Shown here: positions 34,470-45,767 of the stretch, one piece after another
How the letters are laid out: every line of letters starts with the position of its first letter
Position numbering within the stretch: position 1 is the first letter of the stretch
From: Hemileia vastatrix
Lineage: Eukaryota; Basidiomycota; Pucciniomycetes; Pucciniales; Zaghouaniaceae
Assembly (NCBI GenBank): GCA_030280995.1
Contig: JASXTE010000016.1
Location: 13,221,001 to 13,285,000 of the forward strand
Length of the DNA: 64,000 nucleotides
Direction: 5' to 3'
Translations under genes and position numbers: made by a program
Notes under the pieces: generated by a model
The model's database searches: none
Told to the model about the DNA's origin: nothing
Seen by the model: the letters and a program-made list of their open reading frames with translations, nothing else

Positions 34470-37400
34470 ACCATGGCAGCAGAAACCGATTCCTATTCCG
34501 GCTGCATTAAAAGAAGCCTATATTGAAGTTGTCAGAGAACGGATACGCACTGGACTGTATGAGCAATCAACGTCAAGTTATTCTAGTCCTGTATTTTGTA
34601 TCAAGAAACCGAATGGCAAGCTTAGAGTTGTTCATGATCTTAGGGAATTAAATAGGGTTACAATAAAGGATGCTGGGATACCGCCTAGTGCTGAGGAGTT
34701 TGTTGAAGCGTTTGCAGGGAGAGTGTGCTATGGTTTGGGAGATATTATGGGTGGATATGATGAGAGAGAGTTACATCCGGACTCAAGGCCTCTCACTACA
34801 TTCGATACGCCACTTGGACGCTTACAGTTAACAAGATTACCTCAAGGAGCAACAAATTCGGTTGCAGTTTATCAAGCTCAGATGGCTTGGATCCTTCAAG
34901 ACGAAATTCCACAATATGCTGGAATCTTTATAGATGATGGAGGAATTAAGGGACCAACAACCGACTATGATAACCAGGTGTTGGAAGAGAATCCCGGGAT
35001 ACGCAAATTCATTTGGGAGTTTTCAATTACTTTAGAAAGAATCTTGTTTCGAATTGAAGAGGCTGGTTTAACTATTTCAGGTTCAAAATTTTCATGTTGT
35101 GTGCCAGCCTTAGAAATATTAGGCCATGTGGTATGTAGAGAGGGTAGGATTATGTCCAAGAAGAAAGTTAACAAAATTCAGTCCTGGCCAAGACCCAAGA
35201 ATACGACCAAAGTTAGAGGGTTTTTAGGCGTTTGCGTATATGTTAGAATGTTTATCAAGGACTTTTCTTCATTGGCAGCTCCATTGAGACGGTTAACAAG
35301 AAAGGATGCAGACTGGGAGTGGGATGAAGAGTGTGAGAAGGCGTTTGTGAAGTTGAAGGAGGTTGTAGGGAAGGATTTAGTCCTGCACAAGTTGGATTAT
35401 GGAAAAGATGCTGGCAGAATTTATTTAGCAGTTGATTCAAGTCAGGTTGCAGCTGGGGCGGTTTTGTCTCAGATGGATAAAGCTGGTTACATCAGGCCAG
35501 TTAGGTATGAATCTGTAGTATTTACTGAGGTCGAATCAAGATATTCACAACCAAAATTGAAATTATGTGGTGTGGCGAAAATACTGAAGAAACTTCAGCA
35601 TATTTTGTGGGGGCAACATTTTGAGTTGCAAGTGGATGCGAAATCGTTAATCCAGATGATTAATTCCCCAAGTTTACCGAACGCACCCATGACGAGATGG
35701 GTAGCTTTTATTCAACATTTTTTGTTTGATTTAGTTCATAAGCCTGGAAAAACTTTTACTATGCCAGATGGTTTATCAAGGAGACCACCCACTGAAGAAG
35801 ATTCAGACTCAGAAGAGTTCGATGAAGATATACCTATTATCAAAGCCAGCACTAAAGGAGATGAAGACTTTCCTTACCTCCCCCATGAGGTTAAACTGGC
35901 AGGACTATTGTGTTTAGATTATGGTGTTGATGACCTCCACCAAGAGGATAAACTGGAAAATAGTTTTTATGTTAATAAAGGTGTAGATAAATTCGGCAGA
36001 GAGGAGGTAGAAGAAGATGTGGTGTATGTAGAGGAAGATGGATTGGTAGTGTGGGATAGTAGTAAATTAAGGAATGGTGTATATGTTGGAGAATTAGAGA
36101 ATTTAAATAAAAAGGTGGATAAAGAGAAAGAGGTATTTTTGAATACGGTTTTCGAAGGATCCAAAGGTTCAGAAGAAAAACGTCGACATAGCTCGATTAA
36201 AAATTTATTTAGGGGTCAACGATTATTGGCTCATTCATGTGCAGGTGATATTTGTGATAGAGAAGTCCCTATTGATGTTATATTAATCGATTTTCAAGAT
36301 GAAGTCTGGGGTCAGACTGGTTTTTATTTTTTGTTAGTCAAATATTTGTTGACTTTAGAGAGGCCAGAAGAGTGTGAAGACGATGAATGGGTGGCTATCA
36401 AGAGGAAGTCATCTACGTTTTACCTATCTGGTCGAAGTTTAATGAGGAGGAGGTATCCAAATCCTCAAGTAGTTATAACTCAACAGAAGGGGCAAGAATT
36501 AGTTTTGAAATCACTGCATGAAGATCTCGGGCATAGAGGCGTGGGAGAAACGTTTAGAAGAATTTCTGATCGATTTTGGTGGCCTTGCATGAAGATGGCT
36601 GTTAAACAGTGGGTTCAGTCATGCGAAGAATGTCAAAGACGAAGTTATTTAAGGCCAAAAGAACCTGGACGCGCGACCGGTGAATATACGCTCTTTGGAA
36701 GAGTTAGTTTAGATGCCGTTCATATAAAAGAGGGACGGTATAAATATTTAATTGTGGCCAGAGATGATTTATCTGGTTGGGTAGAGGCAGAGCCTCTTAT
36801 TAATATAACTGCCAAAAATGTGGCAGAATTTTTTTTGAATAATTGGGTATATAGATATGGAGTGATGAAATTGGTGACGGTAGATGGAGGTCCTGAATTT
36901 GGGACAGAGTTTAAAGAGGCCGTATTGAAATTTGGATCAAAGGTTAGGGTAGAAACCCCATATTATCCTGAAGCTGAAGGCATGGTTGAAAGAGGGCATC
37001 AAGTTATTAAGGATGCTTTAGTTAAAATGTGTGGGACAAGTGCCGAAAAGTGGAGGCACTATTTACCTTTAGTTTTATTTGCTGATCGAATCACTGCCAA
37101 AAGGACGACCGGATTTTCACCTTATGAACTTGTTTTTGGACAGAAAGCAGTTTTACCGGTTGATTTAGAAGCTGAATCATATCTTGGAGTTGACTGGGAC
37201 ACGGTCAAAACTACTGAAGAATTATTGTGTGCAAGAATGATGCAGCTAGAAAAGAAAGAAGAATATTTAGAAAAGGCATATTCGCGGATGATGAAGATCC
37301 GAAATCAATCAGTTAGATATTGGGATGAGTGGTTGGCACATCGATTAAGGAAACCTTTGAACCCAGGAGATATGGTCCTGGTGTATAATAGGAGTTTGGA

Positions 37401-37602
37401 AAGTCAGTGGGGAAAGATGTTTGCAGATAGGTGGAATGGACCGTATAAAATCAAGGAGCAAGTTTCCGGCGGTTCATATGTGCTAGAAGAGTTGGATGGA
37501 GTAGTATTAAAGAAGAGGGTAGCGGCCGATCAAGTGAAACGGTTCTATCCTAGAGGCACCAGGAGTGCCGAAGGATACCTCCGCAACGAGGATAAACTAT
37601 GA
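34447..37602 (+). CDS. Pol (RT, RNase H, integrase), family B copy B1
   Basis: About 1050 residues, open throughout. RT: SPVFCIKKPNGKLRVVHDLR, LPQGATNS and catalytic F-I-D-D (a variant of Y-x-D-D). RNase H begins near residue 315 (LAVDSSQVAAGAVL). The integrase zinc domain is H-x3-H (LHEDLGHRG) with CEEC, and the D-D-E core reads LDAVHI, TVDGGPEF and EAEGMVERGH. The reading frame opens at 34447 without its own ATG, so expression needs the upstream frame. Three copies of the stem-loop motif are inside it, as LPHEVKLA (about 35877), LHQEDKLE (about 35934) and the very C terminus LRNEDKL (37578-37600). No chromodomain is seen. This is the best preserved Pol in the window. Confidence 0.88.
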   Translation, partial: SIPVVCHEPWQQKPIPIPAALKEAYIEVVRERIRTGLYEQSTSSYSSPVFCIKKPNGKLRVVHDLRELNRVTIKDAGIPPSAEEFVEAFAGRVCYGLGDIMGGYDERELHPDSRPLTTFDTPLGRLQLTRLPQGATNSVAVYQAQMAWILQDEIPQYAGIFIDDGGIKGPTTDYDNQVLEENPGIRKFIWEFSITLERILFRIEEAGLTISGSKFSCCVPALEILGHVVCREGRIMSKKKVNKIQSWPRPKNTTKVRGFLGVCVYVRMFIKDFSSLAAPLRRLTRKDADWEWDEECEKAFVKLKEVVGKDLVLHKLDYGKDAGRIYLAVDSSQVAAGAVLSQMDKAGYIRPVRYESVVFTEVESRYSQPKLKLCGVAKILKKLQHILWGQHFELQVDAKSLIQMINSPSLPNAPMTRWVAFIQHFLFDLVHKPGKTFTMPDGLSRRPPTEEDSDSEEFDEDIPIIKASTKGDEDFPYLPHEVKLAGLLCLDYGVDDLHQEDKLENSFYVNKGVDKFGREEVEEDVVYVEEDGLVVWDSSKLRNGVYVGELENLNKKVDKEKEVFLNTVFEGSKGSEEKRRHSSIKNLFRGQRLLAHSCAGDICDREVPIDVILIDFQDEVWGQTGFYFLLVKYLLTLERPEECEDDEWVAIKRKSSTFYLSGRSLMRRRYPNPQVVITQQKGQELVLKSLHEDLGHRGVGETFRRISDRFWWPCMKMAVKQWVQSCEECQRRSYLRPKEPGRATGEYTLFGRVSLDAVHIKEGRYKYLIVARDDLSGWVEAEPLINITAKNVAEFFLNNWVYRYGVMKLVTVDGGPEFGTEFKEAVLKFGSKVRVETPYYPEAEGMVERGHQVIKDALVKMCGTSAEKWRHYLPLVLFADRITAKRTTGFSPYELVFGQKAVLPVDLEAESYLGVDWDTVKTTEELLCARMMQLEKKEEYLEKAYSRMMKIRNQSVRYWDEWLAHRLRKPLNPGDMVLVYNRSLESQWGKMFADRWNGPYKIKEQVSGGSYVLEELDGVVLKKRVAADQVKRFYPRGTRSAEGYLRNEDKL

Positions 37603-37814
37603 TATCAACGAAATTTTATGGATTCCTCCGCAACGAGGATAAACTATCTTCTTATTTTTATCAAAAATACTTTACTATCGTTACACTTCCTATGGGCGAC
37701 GAAACTATGATGAAACTTAACGAAATTCAAGAAGACCATCTTTGAAATTTTCAAAAACTTAAAATTCTTAAAATATGGGTGAAGATAGTGTTTGAAAATT
37801 TTTTAAAATTTATT

Positions 37815-37912
37815 GGAAGAAGTGTTCACAGGGGAACCTTCTTAATTTAATATTGGCAAGTGTGGGGGTAATTGATGGGCTGGCTGCTCTATACACAATT
37901 ACCCCATAATGT
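37815..37912 (+). repeat. Foldable module M, copy 1
   Basis: Contains TTGGCAAGTGTGGGGG and arms GGGGTAATTG (37865-37874) and CAATTACCCC (37896-37905) around TGGGCTGGCTGCTCT. Copies are at 48820-48920, 59069-59160 and 61754-61850. The arms change together: TAACTG/CAGTTA in 59113-59154. Confidence 0.8.
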
Positions 37913-38120
37913 TCGTTTCCAAAATTTTCCCTGTTTCTAGTTGAATCCTGGCTTTGTCTTTTAATTATAGGAAGTCCACTAAGACTATAAACTGGAACGA
38001 ATCAAGAGACACCGCTCTCAACGCCGGATTCAAGATTTTTTTTTATTTTTGTTTTTGATTTTTTTTATGATAGATTGTGATTTCTTTTCTTTAATATATA
38101 TTATGAATTATTGTAAAGGT

Positions 38121-38184
38121 GATGCTCACTGGTGGTCTCTAATCATTTTTATAAATTGGAGGGAGCCCACCCAGTGATCATCAT
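38121..38184 (+). repeat. Foldable module P, copy 1
   Basis: Arms GATGCTCACTGGTGG and CCACCCAGTGATCATC, with an inner CTC/GGGAG pairing. The second copy is at 59291-59350. Confidence 0.75.
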
Positions 38185-38250
38185 TATAATAATTATCTTC
38201 TAAAAAACTTTCATTTATTTTCTTTTCTTTTCAATTTCTCAAAATTGTGT

Positions 38251-38322
38251 AACCACATCAAGTTGCACTTGGATGTGGGTATGATGTCGAGGGTACGGCT
38301 CATCAAATGGCCGGGGGGCATC
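38251..38322 (+). repeat. Foldable module Q, copy 1
   Basis: Two stems: CCACATC (38253-38259)/GATGTGG (38272-38278), then GATGTC (38283)/GGCATC (38317). Copies at 59536-59620 and 59731-59803. In the last, the second stem is GGTATC/GATACC, a paired change. Confidence 0.75.
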
Positions 38323-38419
38323 TTTTAAAAATTTTATTTTGAAATTTTTTTATTATTATTACTTTTTTTATCTTTCTTTAAAAACTAAAATTTAACTTTT
38401 ATTTCAAAACTATCTTTTC

Positions 38420-38620
38420 TAAAATCTTTTATTTTAAATTTAAAAAAAAAAAAAAAAATTAAATTAAATTAAAAAAAAAATAAATAAATAAAAAATAAAT
38501 AAAAAAAAATAATAAAAATAAAATAATTAAATAAAATAAAAATAAAATAAAATTATAAAAAAAAAAAAAAAAATGAAAAAATTAATTAATTAAATCAAAA
38601 ATTTTTATTACATTTCTTAG
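38420..38620. repeat. A/T low-complexity tract
   Basis: Runs of A with TAAA and AAATAAAT units. Simple sequence inside the B1 3' region. Confidence 0.8.
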
Positions 38621-40433
38621 TTTTATTTTTCAGTCTTCCTTCTTTTTTAGTTTATTCATATAGTTTAGACAGGAAACAGGGTCTAGGGAAACTCAATACC
38701 TATGGGATTTTACTTCAAGACATCTGTTAGTCCTCCAAGACTTTAAACTGGCTACTTTTCAAGACGTTCTTTAAGGTTTTTTTTTTATATATGTATTTTG
38801 GATCTGTTAGTCCTCCAAGACTTTAAACTGGCTTCCGTTCAAGACGTTCTTTAAGGTTTTTATACATATTTTGGATCTTTTAGTCCTCCAAGACTTTAAA
38901 CTGGCTACTTTTCAAGACGTTCTTTAAGGTTTTTTTTTTATATATGTATTTTGGATCTGTTAGTCCTCCAAGACTTTAAACTGGCTTCCGTTCAAGACGT
39001 TCTTTAAGGTTTTTATACATATTTTGGATCTTTTAGTCCTCTAAGACTTTAAACTGGCTACTGTTCAAGACTTTCCTTAAGGGTTTTATACGAATTATGG
39101 AGTTGTTAGTCCTCCAAGACTTTAAACTGGCTAAATTTTCAAGACTGTCATTAAAGATTTTATATTGGAGCTGTTAGTCCTTCAAGACTTTAAACTAAAT
39201 TTCAAGGATTTACAAGATTTTATGGATATTTTCAGAGACGGATTTTTTTTATAAATCAAAATGTTAGGTCCACCAAGACCTTAAACTGGAGTGTTATCAA
39301 ATGTTAGGTCCACCAAGACCTTAAACTGGACTGTTATCAAGCTGTTGGGTCCACCGTGACCTTAAACTGGATTTCTTATCGATTAAATGTTTAGTCCACC
39401 ATGACTTTAAACTGGTAGTTCATTCATTGTTTAGTCCACTATGACTTTAAACTGGAAAATTAATATCTGCAGGATAATTCAACATTCGTTGGACCACTAT
39501 GGCCTTATACTGGATTACTTGTCGATCAAATGTTTGGTCCACTATGACATTAAACTGGATTATCAAATTTATTCAATCTTTGGTCAAGCCTAGGCCTTAC
39601 TTAGGAATATATCAAGATATTTATGCACTTAAACGATCTTTGGTCCACCAAGACCATAAACTGGCAATCGATTATATGTTTGGTCTACCAAGACTTTAAA
39701 TTGGAATGTCAATCTTGTTTGGATAACTCAATTCAATCTTTTAATTTATCACTGTCCCCTAAGACTCTAAACTGGTTATTCAATTATTTCTGGAATTGGG
39801 TGCTGATAGCTTTAGGAGGTTAAAACTTTAGGTGGTGATGATGCTAAAGAAAGCATAATGGTTAATTAGGTAAAATTTGTGGCGCTTTAACATGGTCTAA
39901 AGTTAATATTATTATTGGAAGCCTGGCAAAAGTATTTTATGGGTTTGCTGTATAGCAAAGTTTGAAAATTGTGATGAAGGAATCAGAAGTTAGGATGGTA
40001 GTTGGATTTTAGGGAATGATTTTTTTTAGTGCCTCATAGTTAGGCCATTTTTTTTTTGGTGTGAAGCTTGGAGGACCTTATGGCGAGATTGGAATCATAG
40101 AATTCGGCTCAGTGGGGGGCCCTATGAGGTTGGAATCAGGAGTTTTCGGCTCATAGGAAGATCCACTCTCTCAATGCTGTGACAAGAAGGAAGACTGGTA
40201 TATGGGAGTCTGAAGGGATTCAAACCTTGCTCTCAGTAGTGGAATCATCACAAGATTTATATTATTTTATTTTATGTTATATCAAGCCAGAGAAGAAGAA
40301 ACAACGTTTTTATTATAAAGAATTAAAAGAAGACCAGCTAAAACAAATTTATCAAATTATTTTATTAGAAAAGATAATTCTTTTGGAATTGCTCAACCAC
40401 TTATGCAAAGGTATAAGAATGGGGACATTCTCG

Positions 40434-40446
40434 ATTGGAGGGAGGA
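40434..40446 (+). other. Polypurine tract of family B copy B1
   Basis: ATTGGAGGGAGGA directly precedes TGTGGTAG, the presumed LTR start at 40447. The same tract stands at 62735-62747 before TGTGGTCTTC. Such a tract primes plus-strand DNA synthesis in LTR elements. Confidence 0.7.
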
Positions 40447-41534
40447 TGTGGTAGCCTAAAGTTTAGTACGGCACCTAAATATGTAAATGGAGTTATTACG
40501 GCGTGCAAGATTGGCGTTATTATTTTTTATAAAAGGGTTTTATTTAATTTATTGGAGTTTAAAATATGAAGAAATTGGTCACGAGCGAATGCCTACACAA
40601 ATAGAATTTATTTTGCGGAGAAAACTTATTTTTACGGTCTGAAAAATTTATAAGTATCAAGTCAAGTCACTCAAGAACCTTGGGAAATTTTCCCAGAATT
40701 TTTACTATTTTTTTTTATATATATTTTTAAATGAATTTTAAAGTTTTATAGAAATATTTACGTTTTCAAAAATTACTTAACTTTGATGAATTTTCACGGG
40801 GTAATTAGAGCTGCGCAGACTACGAAAATTAGTTTTGTATGTAAAGGGGAAGTAGCTCTATTATGTGTAATTTTTCTAGATTTTTTATTATAGTTTTAAG
40901 GTTCTAATTGAGTCCGGAAGTCCAGACGGACTCCGTACGGGCTCCGGATTGACTCTGGAAGAGCTCTGGAGGGGAAAACTTAGGCACGTGACTAGGAATA
41001 CTTAAGCGCTTCTCAAACTCAAAATTGAGGGGGAACACATCATACAGCTTAATCATTGACCACCACAGTCTCATTTTTTATTACTCAACAAATTAAATAA
41101 ATTTTAATACCCTTATAACATTATATTTTATATATAACATTTTAGAAATACTACTCAACAATTTAAATCACACTTCATACAGGGTATCTTTAGAAAGGTC
41201 TTCATCGCTGGGACTTGATTATTGCTGTCTCATATAAATTTAAAATATTATAAAAACATAAAAGTCAATCTTTACAGATCTTTCACTGGTACACCTTAAT
41301 TGTTGTTATCAGTATTTCTTTCTCAACAGCCACTTTCATTAAATCTCAATAAGCGTTAATTATTTTAGAGTTTCATTATTTTTATCAATCAGATTCAAGT
41401 AGATTGGTTAGCTTAGTGATTTAGAATTCCCATTTTGTTATTTTTATTGGAAGGACGGGGTTTTCAACTAAATCCACATATCTCCTCCGGATTCTGCTTA
41501 CAGCAAGGCGACTGTAAGAGTTTACCTTACCATA
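40447..41534 (+). repeat. Probable 3' LTR of B1 (right end unclear)
   Basis: Starts with TG right after the purine tract. A TATA-like TATAAAAGGG is at 40528-40537. No second copy in the window fixes the right end. A GC-richer palindromic patch (GACGGACTCCGTACGG, about 40926) lies inside. Confidence 0.45.
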
Positions 41535-42133
41535 CCGCCTCTGTTTTAGAAGGTTGGGGAGCGCTTCTGGAGGGTTTTTTTTATTCAATTTGGCGGGTAC
41601 AGGCACCAGATTGGTGGGTGTGCATGGGCTCTTAGATAGTGGTCTGTGTGTACATAGTGAATAAGACAGTTTGGGGCAACCTTAATTATCATAAAACCAT
41701 CCGGAGGTGATATTGTTGTTCCTCACTCAGTTTTCACTGTTTTCTGGCCACAATTTGGCTGTGTTTGTTGCATGTGAGTTCTTCATTTAACTTAACTTTG
41801 GCAACTGTTTCTCTGTTATAGTCTTGCAAGCTATAGCAAGTATTATTGATGTCTCTGGTGTGTATTTTCAGCCTACATCAAGTATCTTTGCTGTCTCTGG
41901 TGTGGACATTGGTCTACATTTCAGTTCTTTGGTCTGGTAGTCCGTCTGGTGACTACTTTCTTGGCTCATCAAGCAGTCAAGTGTGATGAAAAGGGGCTTT
42001 AGGAAAACAGGAACCAACTTACTTTAGCAAGTAAATCTCACTCTATTTTTCTAAAGGGACAGGGGATTTTCTCTCTGGTTTTTCTCCAACTCCCTTGGTC
42101 AAGGCCTATAGCTAGTACTATAGGATTGTCTAC
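41535..42133 (+). repeat. Dispersed repeat R1, first copy
   Basis: About 600 bp matching 63248-63838 on the same strand, from CCGCCTCTGTTTTAGAAG to CTATAGGATTGTCTACA. Noncoding. Here it is followed by R2. The other copy is followed by sequence like the LTR at 52894. Confidence 0.8.
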
Positions 42134-42410
42134 AGCGCTAGAGTCAGCGCTGGAGATCCACTAGGGAACTGTGTTTTGAGCGCTGGAAAAATATAAAAAG
42201 GAGAACAATTGACGAATAATTAGAAAATAGGCGAGTAGTTAATAATTGCGAAGTCAAGTATATGATATTGGTTTTTCTGAGATCATTTGTTTGAGAATAT
42301 TTTAGAGATATTTCTGAGTCTTTTGTCATTTGTGCATCTGTGTGTGTATTTCTTATAGTATAAGTGAAAGATCACAACATAGAGAGAATATATAGATTCA
42401 GTAGGATTGA
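42134..42410 (+). repeat. Dispersed repeat R2, second copy
   Basis: Matches 15714-16016, including the TATA-like TATAAAAAG (42192-42200). It begins directly at the end of R1, so R1 and R2 may be parts of one LTR. Confidence 0.65.
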
Positions 42411-42699
42411 CTAGTATTAGAGTTATTTTATTGCTATAATAAGGCATATTTAAAGAGAGTGCTTCAAGAAGAAGTAGCTGTGAATATTAGCACTTGTTAA
42501 GAATAGAAATATCCAGATAGTAATACTTGTTTTTTTTTTCCAATCTTTTAAACTCATTTCTCAACTTATATACTTTCTAATCACATATTAGTGTTACACA
42601 TTATTGCACTGTCTTTAAAAAAAAGAGTGGAAGGCACTTCTTGTTAGAAATTGAAAAGAAGAACCAACCAATCTCGCATTGTTTCTACTGCTTAGTACT

Positions 42700-43181
42700 T
42701 TTGAACTCTCTACACCAGAACACCCTGAAGCCAGAGAACTACCAAAAACCCCCAAAAATACCCAAAATACTTAGAAAAATCTACTACAACTACTAAAACC
42801 TTTAAAACACATATTTAGGCTATAACAACATTGAGACATGAAATGTAGAGAAAAATTATCCCATTCTAACGCTACTAAGAGCTTAAACATAAGACTTCAT
42901 GTTAGCCCATAATACACAAAAAACAAAATTAAACAGCTATCTTTTTAAATATAAAATGAGAAATTATCCCCTTAATACTTTAAATACAAAAAATGTCAAC
43001 AGGACATAAAAAATAGAGAAAGTCCAGGGCTATCCAATGAAAGTACCCACATACCCATAGGTCCAATATTCACTGAATAAAACCAGAAAAACATCCATTT
43101 ATTCCACCAATGTCAATTAAGACATACCAAAACAGTGCCAAACAGCCCAACAAAGGCCTCTGCCAATGTTGGAAGACCACA
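42700..43181 (-). repeat. Repeat R3, inverted copy (LTR part)
   Basis: Minus-strand match to 62748-63197, sharing for example GGTATGTGGGTAC, CATTTCATGTCTCAATGT and TTTTAGTAGTTGTAGT. Both copies follow a purine tract at their outer end, which marks them as LTR starts. Confidence 0.7.
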
Positions 43182-44237
43182 GCGTTTCTTTCCCCTTAAA
43201 TACTAAATAAAATAATAAAGGTTTCTTTAAGATTTTTTTATCAGTAGTAGTTGATAGTTAAGCAGAGAAGATATAAAATACTTACTATTGTAATCCAATT
43301 CACCACTGCCATTGATTCTATTAAGTCCAGTATCCATTGTCGCTTTATCCTTTAGTCCTTTTTTTTCATTATCTTTATTTCTCCTTAAATTTTCTCCCTT
43401 CCACTTTCCTTTCTTCTTTTCTTCCTTCTATTCTCCTTCTTCCAGATAAATCAGCCAATAAGATTAGTGTCAAATTTCCCTCTCCATTAGAACATTTTAT
43501 AAGAACAATTTATATGATCAATAATCTAAATAAAATTTTTCCAATCTAATGAAGAATAACTCTCAAAAGTAGGTTAATGATCAAAAAATTATATTCATAT
43601 TATTTGAAGTATTTTGTGCAAAACAATCCTTTCTAAATTGAATCAGAAAAATGATCAAAATGTGAGTAAACTTATTATTATGAAATGAATATCTCAAGTT
43701 TTTGCAATTCTAATTCCTGTGAAATTTTCTCAACAGAATTTTCAAAAAAAAATATTCATTCAAAAGTGGGAATAAAGAATTAAATTACCAAGAGTCTGAT
43801 ATTTCAAATTAAAGAGATTGATTAAAAATTCATATCACTCATCTTAAAATATGCAGAAATTTTACTCAAAAATATATTAAATTTCAGGATTTATGACTCA
43901 TTCAATGCTTTAAAAGCAAGATTAAATAAAAGAAGTTGAAATATAATTCAGATAATCATCAAATAAAATTATAATATTCAATTTAATAAACTATTTAATC
44001 TGGCTTTATTTACATTGAATTTTTATGTTTGGTCACCAGCAGTAATCAAAATACTTGTAGAGTCAGAGACAAGTATATACATAAAAATATCTTATCAAAA
44101 AACTCAAGTACCACAGCTTTAAGAAAGATCCAATTTACTTGTTCTTTTCTCTTGCCTTCTTTTTCAGGATTGTCAGGTTGATTTTCAACTTGAGGAGAAC
44201 TTGAATTTTTAAATTGATATAAGTTGGTTTTCAGTTA

Positions 44238-44606
44238 CTCACATCTCCATATGCATCCTTCAATATCTTCTTGAGGTTTGAACAGGCTTTGAGCATGTCT
44301 ACATTGATGGAGCTTATTTTGAGAAATGAAAATTTTCTGATTTAGAACCTGAAAACTGACCAAGATTTCTTGAATCCTGTCCTCCAGAAGTTCTACTTTA
44401 GAATTATATCTTAAGTTTTCTTCATTCAATGCCTGTAATTGAGCTGATTGATCTGTGATTTGTTGACTTAAAAGAGTATTTTTCATTATTAAGTAAGCTG
44501 AAAGTTGTTCATGACTGTTGTTGGGATCCAGTTAAATTTCTGTATCTAAATTTATGTCTGATTGTTGATCATAATTATTAATTTTAAGCTCCTTGGTGGC
44601 AGTCAT
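44238..44606 (-). pseudogene. Gag N-terminal fragment related to family A
   Basis: ATG at 44606 (MTATKELKINNYDQQSD). The same frame continues past a TAA at about 44534 into a coiled coil (LLSQQITDQSAQLQALNEEN) that is a distant match to the Gag coiled coils at 4070 and 9780. The frame ends at 44235-44240. Nothing Pol-like follows. The acidic start plus coiled coil matches the layout of family A Gag, but the sequence is well diverged. Confidence 0.55.
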
Positions 44607-44879
44607 GTTACCAATATTTGCAGATATTGTGCCTCAATATTTAAATAAAAAAATTTTAATCAGTTTTATTTCAAAAATTTTATTTTCCTTTTTTCAAAAT
44701 AAATAAATAAATAAAATAAAATAAAATCTGAAAAAACCTTAATTTTTTTTAAAATAATAAGCCAAAATGTTATCTAATGGACTCAATGATTTCAAAAATT
44801 AAAAAATAATAATAGCAAATATTAATGACAAAATTAAATGAATAATTCATCTTAAATAAATAATATTTCAAAATTAATT

Positions 44880-45765
44880 TTTTTAACATACACACATTTA
44901 TTTTTATTTCAAAATAATTGTATGATTATTATTATATTGGACAAAAGCTCTCAACAATATTTATATCAAAAATTAAATTTAATTAGTATGAAAATAAATT
45001 AATATGTAAAATAAATATTTCAATATACACACAAACTATTTCTATTTCAAAATAATTGTATGATTATTTATAATGTTGGACATAATATTTTCAATAATAT
45101 TTATATTGGAAATTTAATTATATATTATTTCTATAAATTAATATGTCAGAATAGAATTTTTAATATACACACAATATATTTTTATTACAAAATAATTGTA
45201 TGATTAATTATAATATTGGAAAAAAGGTTCCAAAAATATTTATATATAAAATTTAAATTAATTAGTATGACAATAAATTAACATGTCAAATAAAAATTTC
45301 AATATACACACAAATCATTTATATTTCAAAATAATTGTATAATTATTTATAATATTGGACATAATATTGTCAACAATATTTATATTGGAAATTAAATCAT
45401 ATGCTATGACTATAAATTAATATGTCAAAATGGAATTTTTAATATACACACAATATATTTTTATTTTAAAATAATTGTGTGGTTAATTATAATATTGGAA
45501 AAAAGTTCCCAACAATATTTATATCAAAAATTTAATTTAATTAGTATGACAATAAATTAATATGTCAAATAAATATTTCAATATGCACACAACTTATTTC
45601 TATTTCAAAATAATTGTATGATTATTGATATTATTTGACATAATATTGTGAAAAATATTTATATTGGAAATTTAATTATATATTATGACTATAAATTAAT
45701 ATGTCAAAATAAATTTTTTAATATATGCACAATATATTTTTATTACCATATAATATTATGATTAA
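44880..45765. repeat. Tandem array, about six units of about 140 bp
   Basis: Units share CAATATACACACAA, TTATTTCAAAATAATTGTAT, ATAATATTGGACA, CAACAATATTTATAT and AATTAATATGTCAAA. Starts are roughly 44885, 45022, 45165, 45300, 45440, 45580 and 45720. Purely AT-rich and noncoding. Confidence 0.85.
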
Positions 45766-45767
45766 TA

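Larger units (their letters stand above)
37578..39775 (+). repeat. Stem-loop TAAACTGG motif (H), copies in B1
   Basis: Each copy is about 23 nt: a 4-5 bp stem, a loop of about 6 nt rich in C and A, the complementary arm, then (T)TAAACTGG. Starts: 33461, 33566, 33611, 33716, 33761, 33806, 33911, 35877, 35934, 37578, 37625, 37973, 38729, 38809, 38882, 38962, 39035, 39108, 39176, 39267, 39307, 39348, 39393, 39433, 39491, 39536, 39642, 39682 and 39753. Stems covary between copies: CCTC/GAGG, AGTC/GACT, GGTC/GACC. 38729-39130 also holds a roughly 153-bp duplicated block. Further copies occur in B2 (48738, 58965, 59229, 61577-62000). Confidence 0.9.
32845..41534 (+). mobile_element. Ty3/gypsy element, family B, copy B1 (5' truncated)
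   Basis: Plus-strand element lacking 5' LTR and gag. It holds protease (32845-33203), a repeat-bearing linker (33276-34469), Pol (34447-37602), a 2.8-kb noncoding 3' region with repeated stem-loops, a purine tract (40434-40446) and the start of a 3' LTR (40447 onward). The LTR end is not certain, so 41534 is only the start of the next recognisable repeat. Confidence 0.8.
42420..45767 (-). mobile_element. Possible gag-remnant non-autonomous LTR element
   Basis: Read on the minus strand. A tandem-repeat leader (45765-44880) is followed by a Gag start (44606-44238), unknown AT-rich sequence, a purine tract (AAGGGGAAAGAAACGC, 43197-43182) and an LTR start TGTGGTCTTCC at 43181. The 43181-42700 part matches 62748-63197 in inverted orientation. 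No protease or Pol is present. The assembly of parts is inferred from order only. Confidence 0.4.

Noticed and set aside
38729..39775. CRISPR-like appearance of regularly spaced short repeats
   Set aside because: The genome is eukaryotic, spacers are themselves partly repeated and vary in length (40-91 bp), and no cas genes exist. The motif also occurs in coding sequence.
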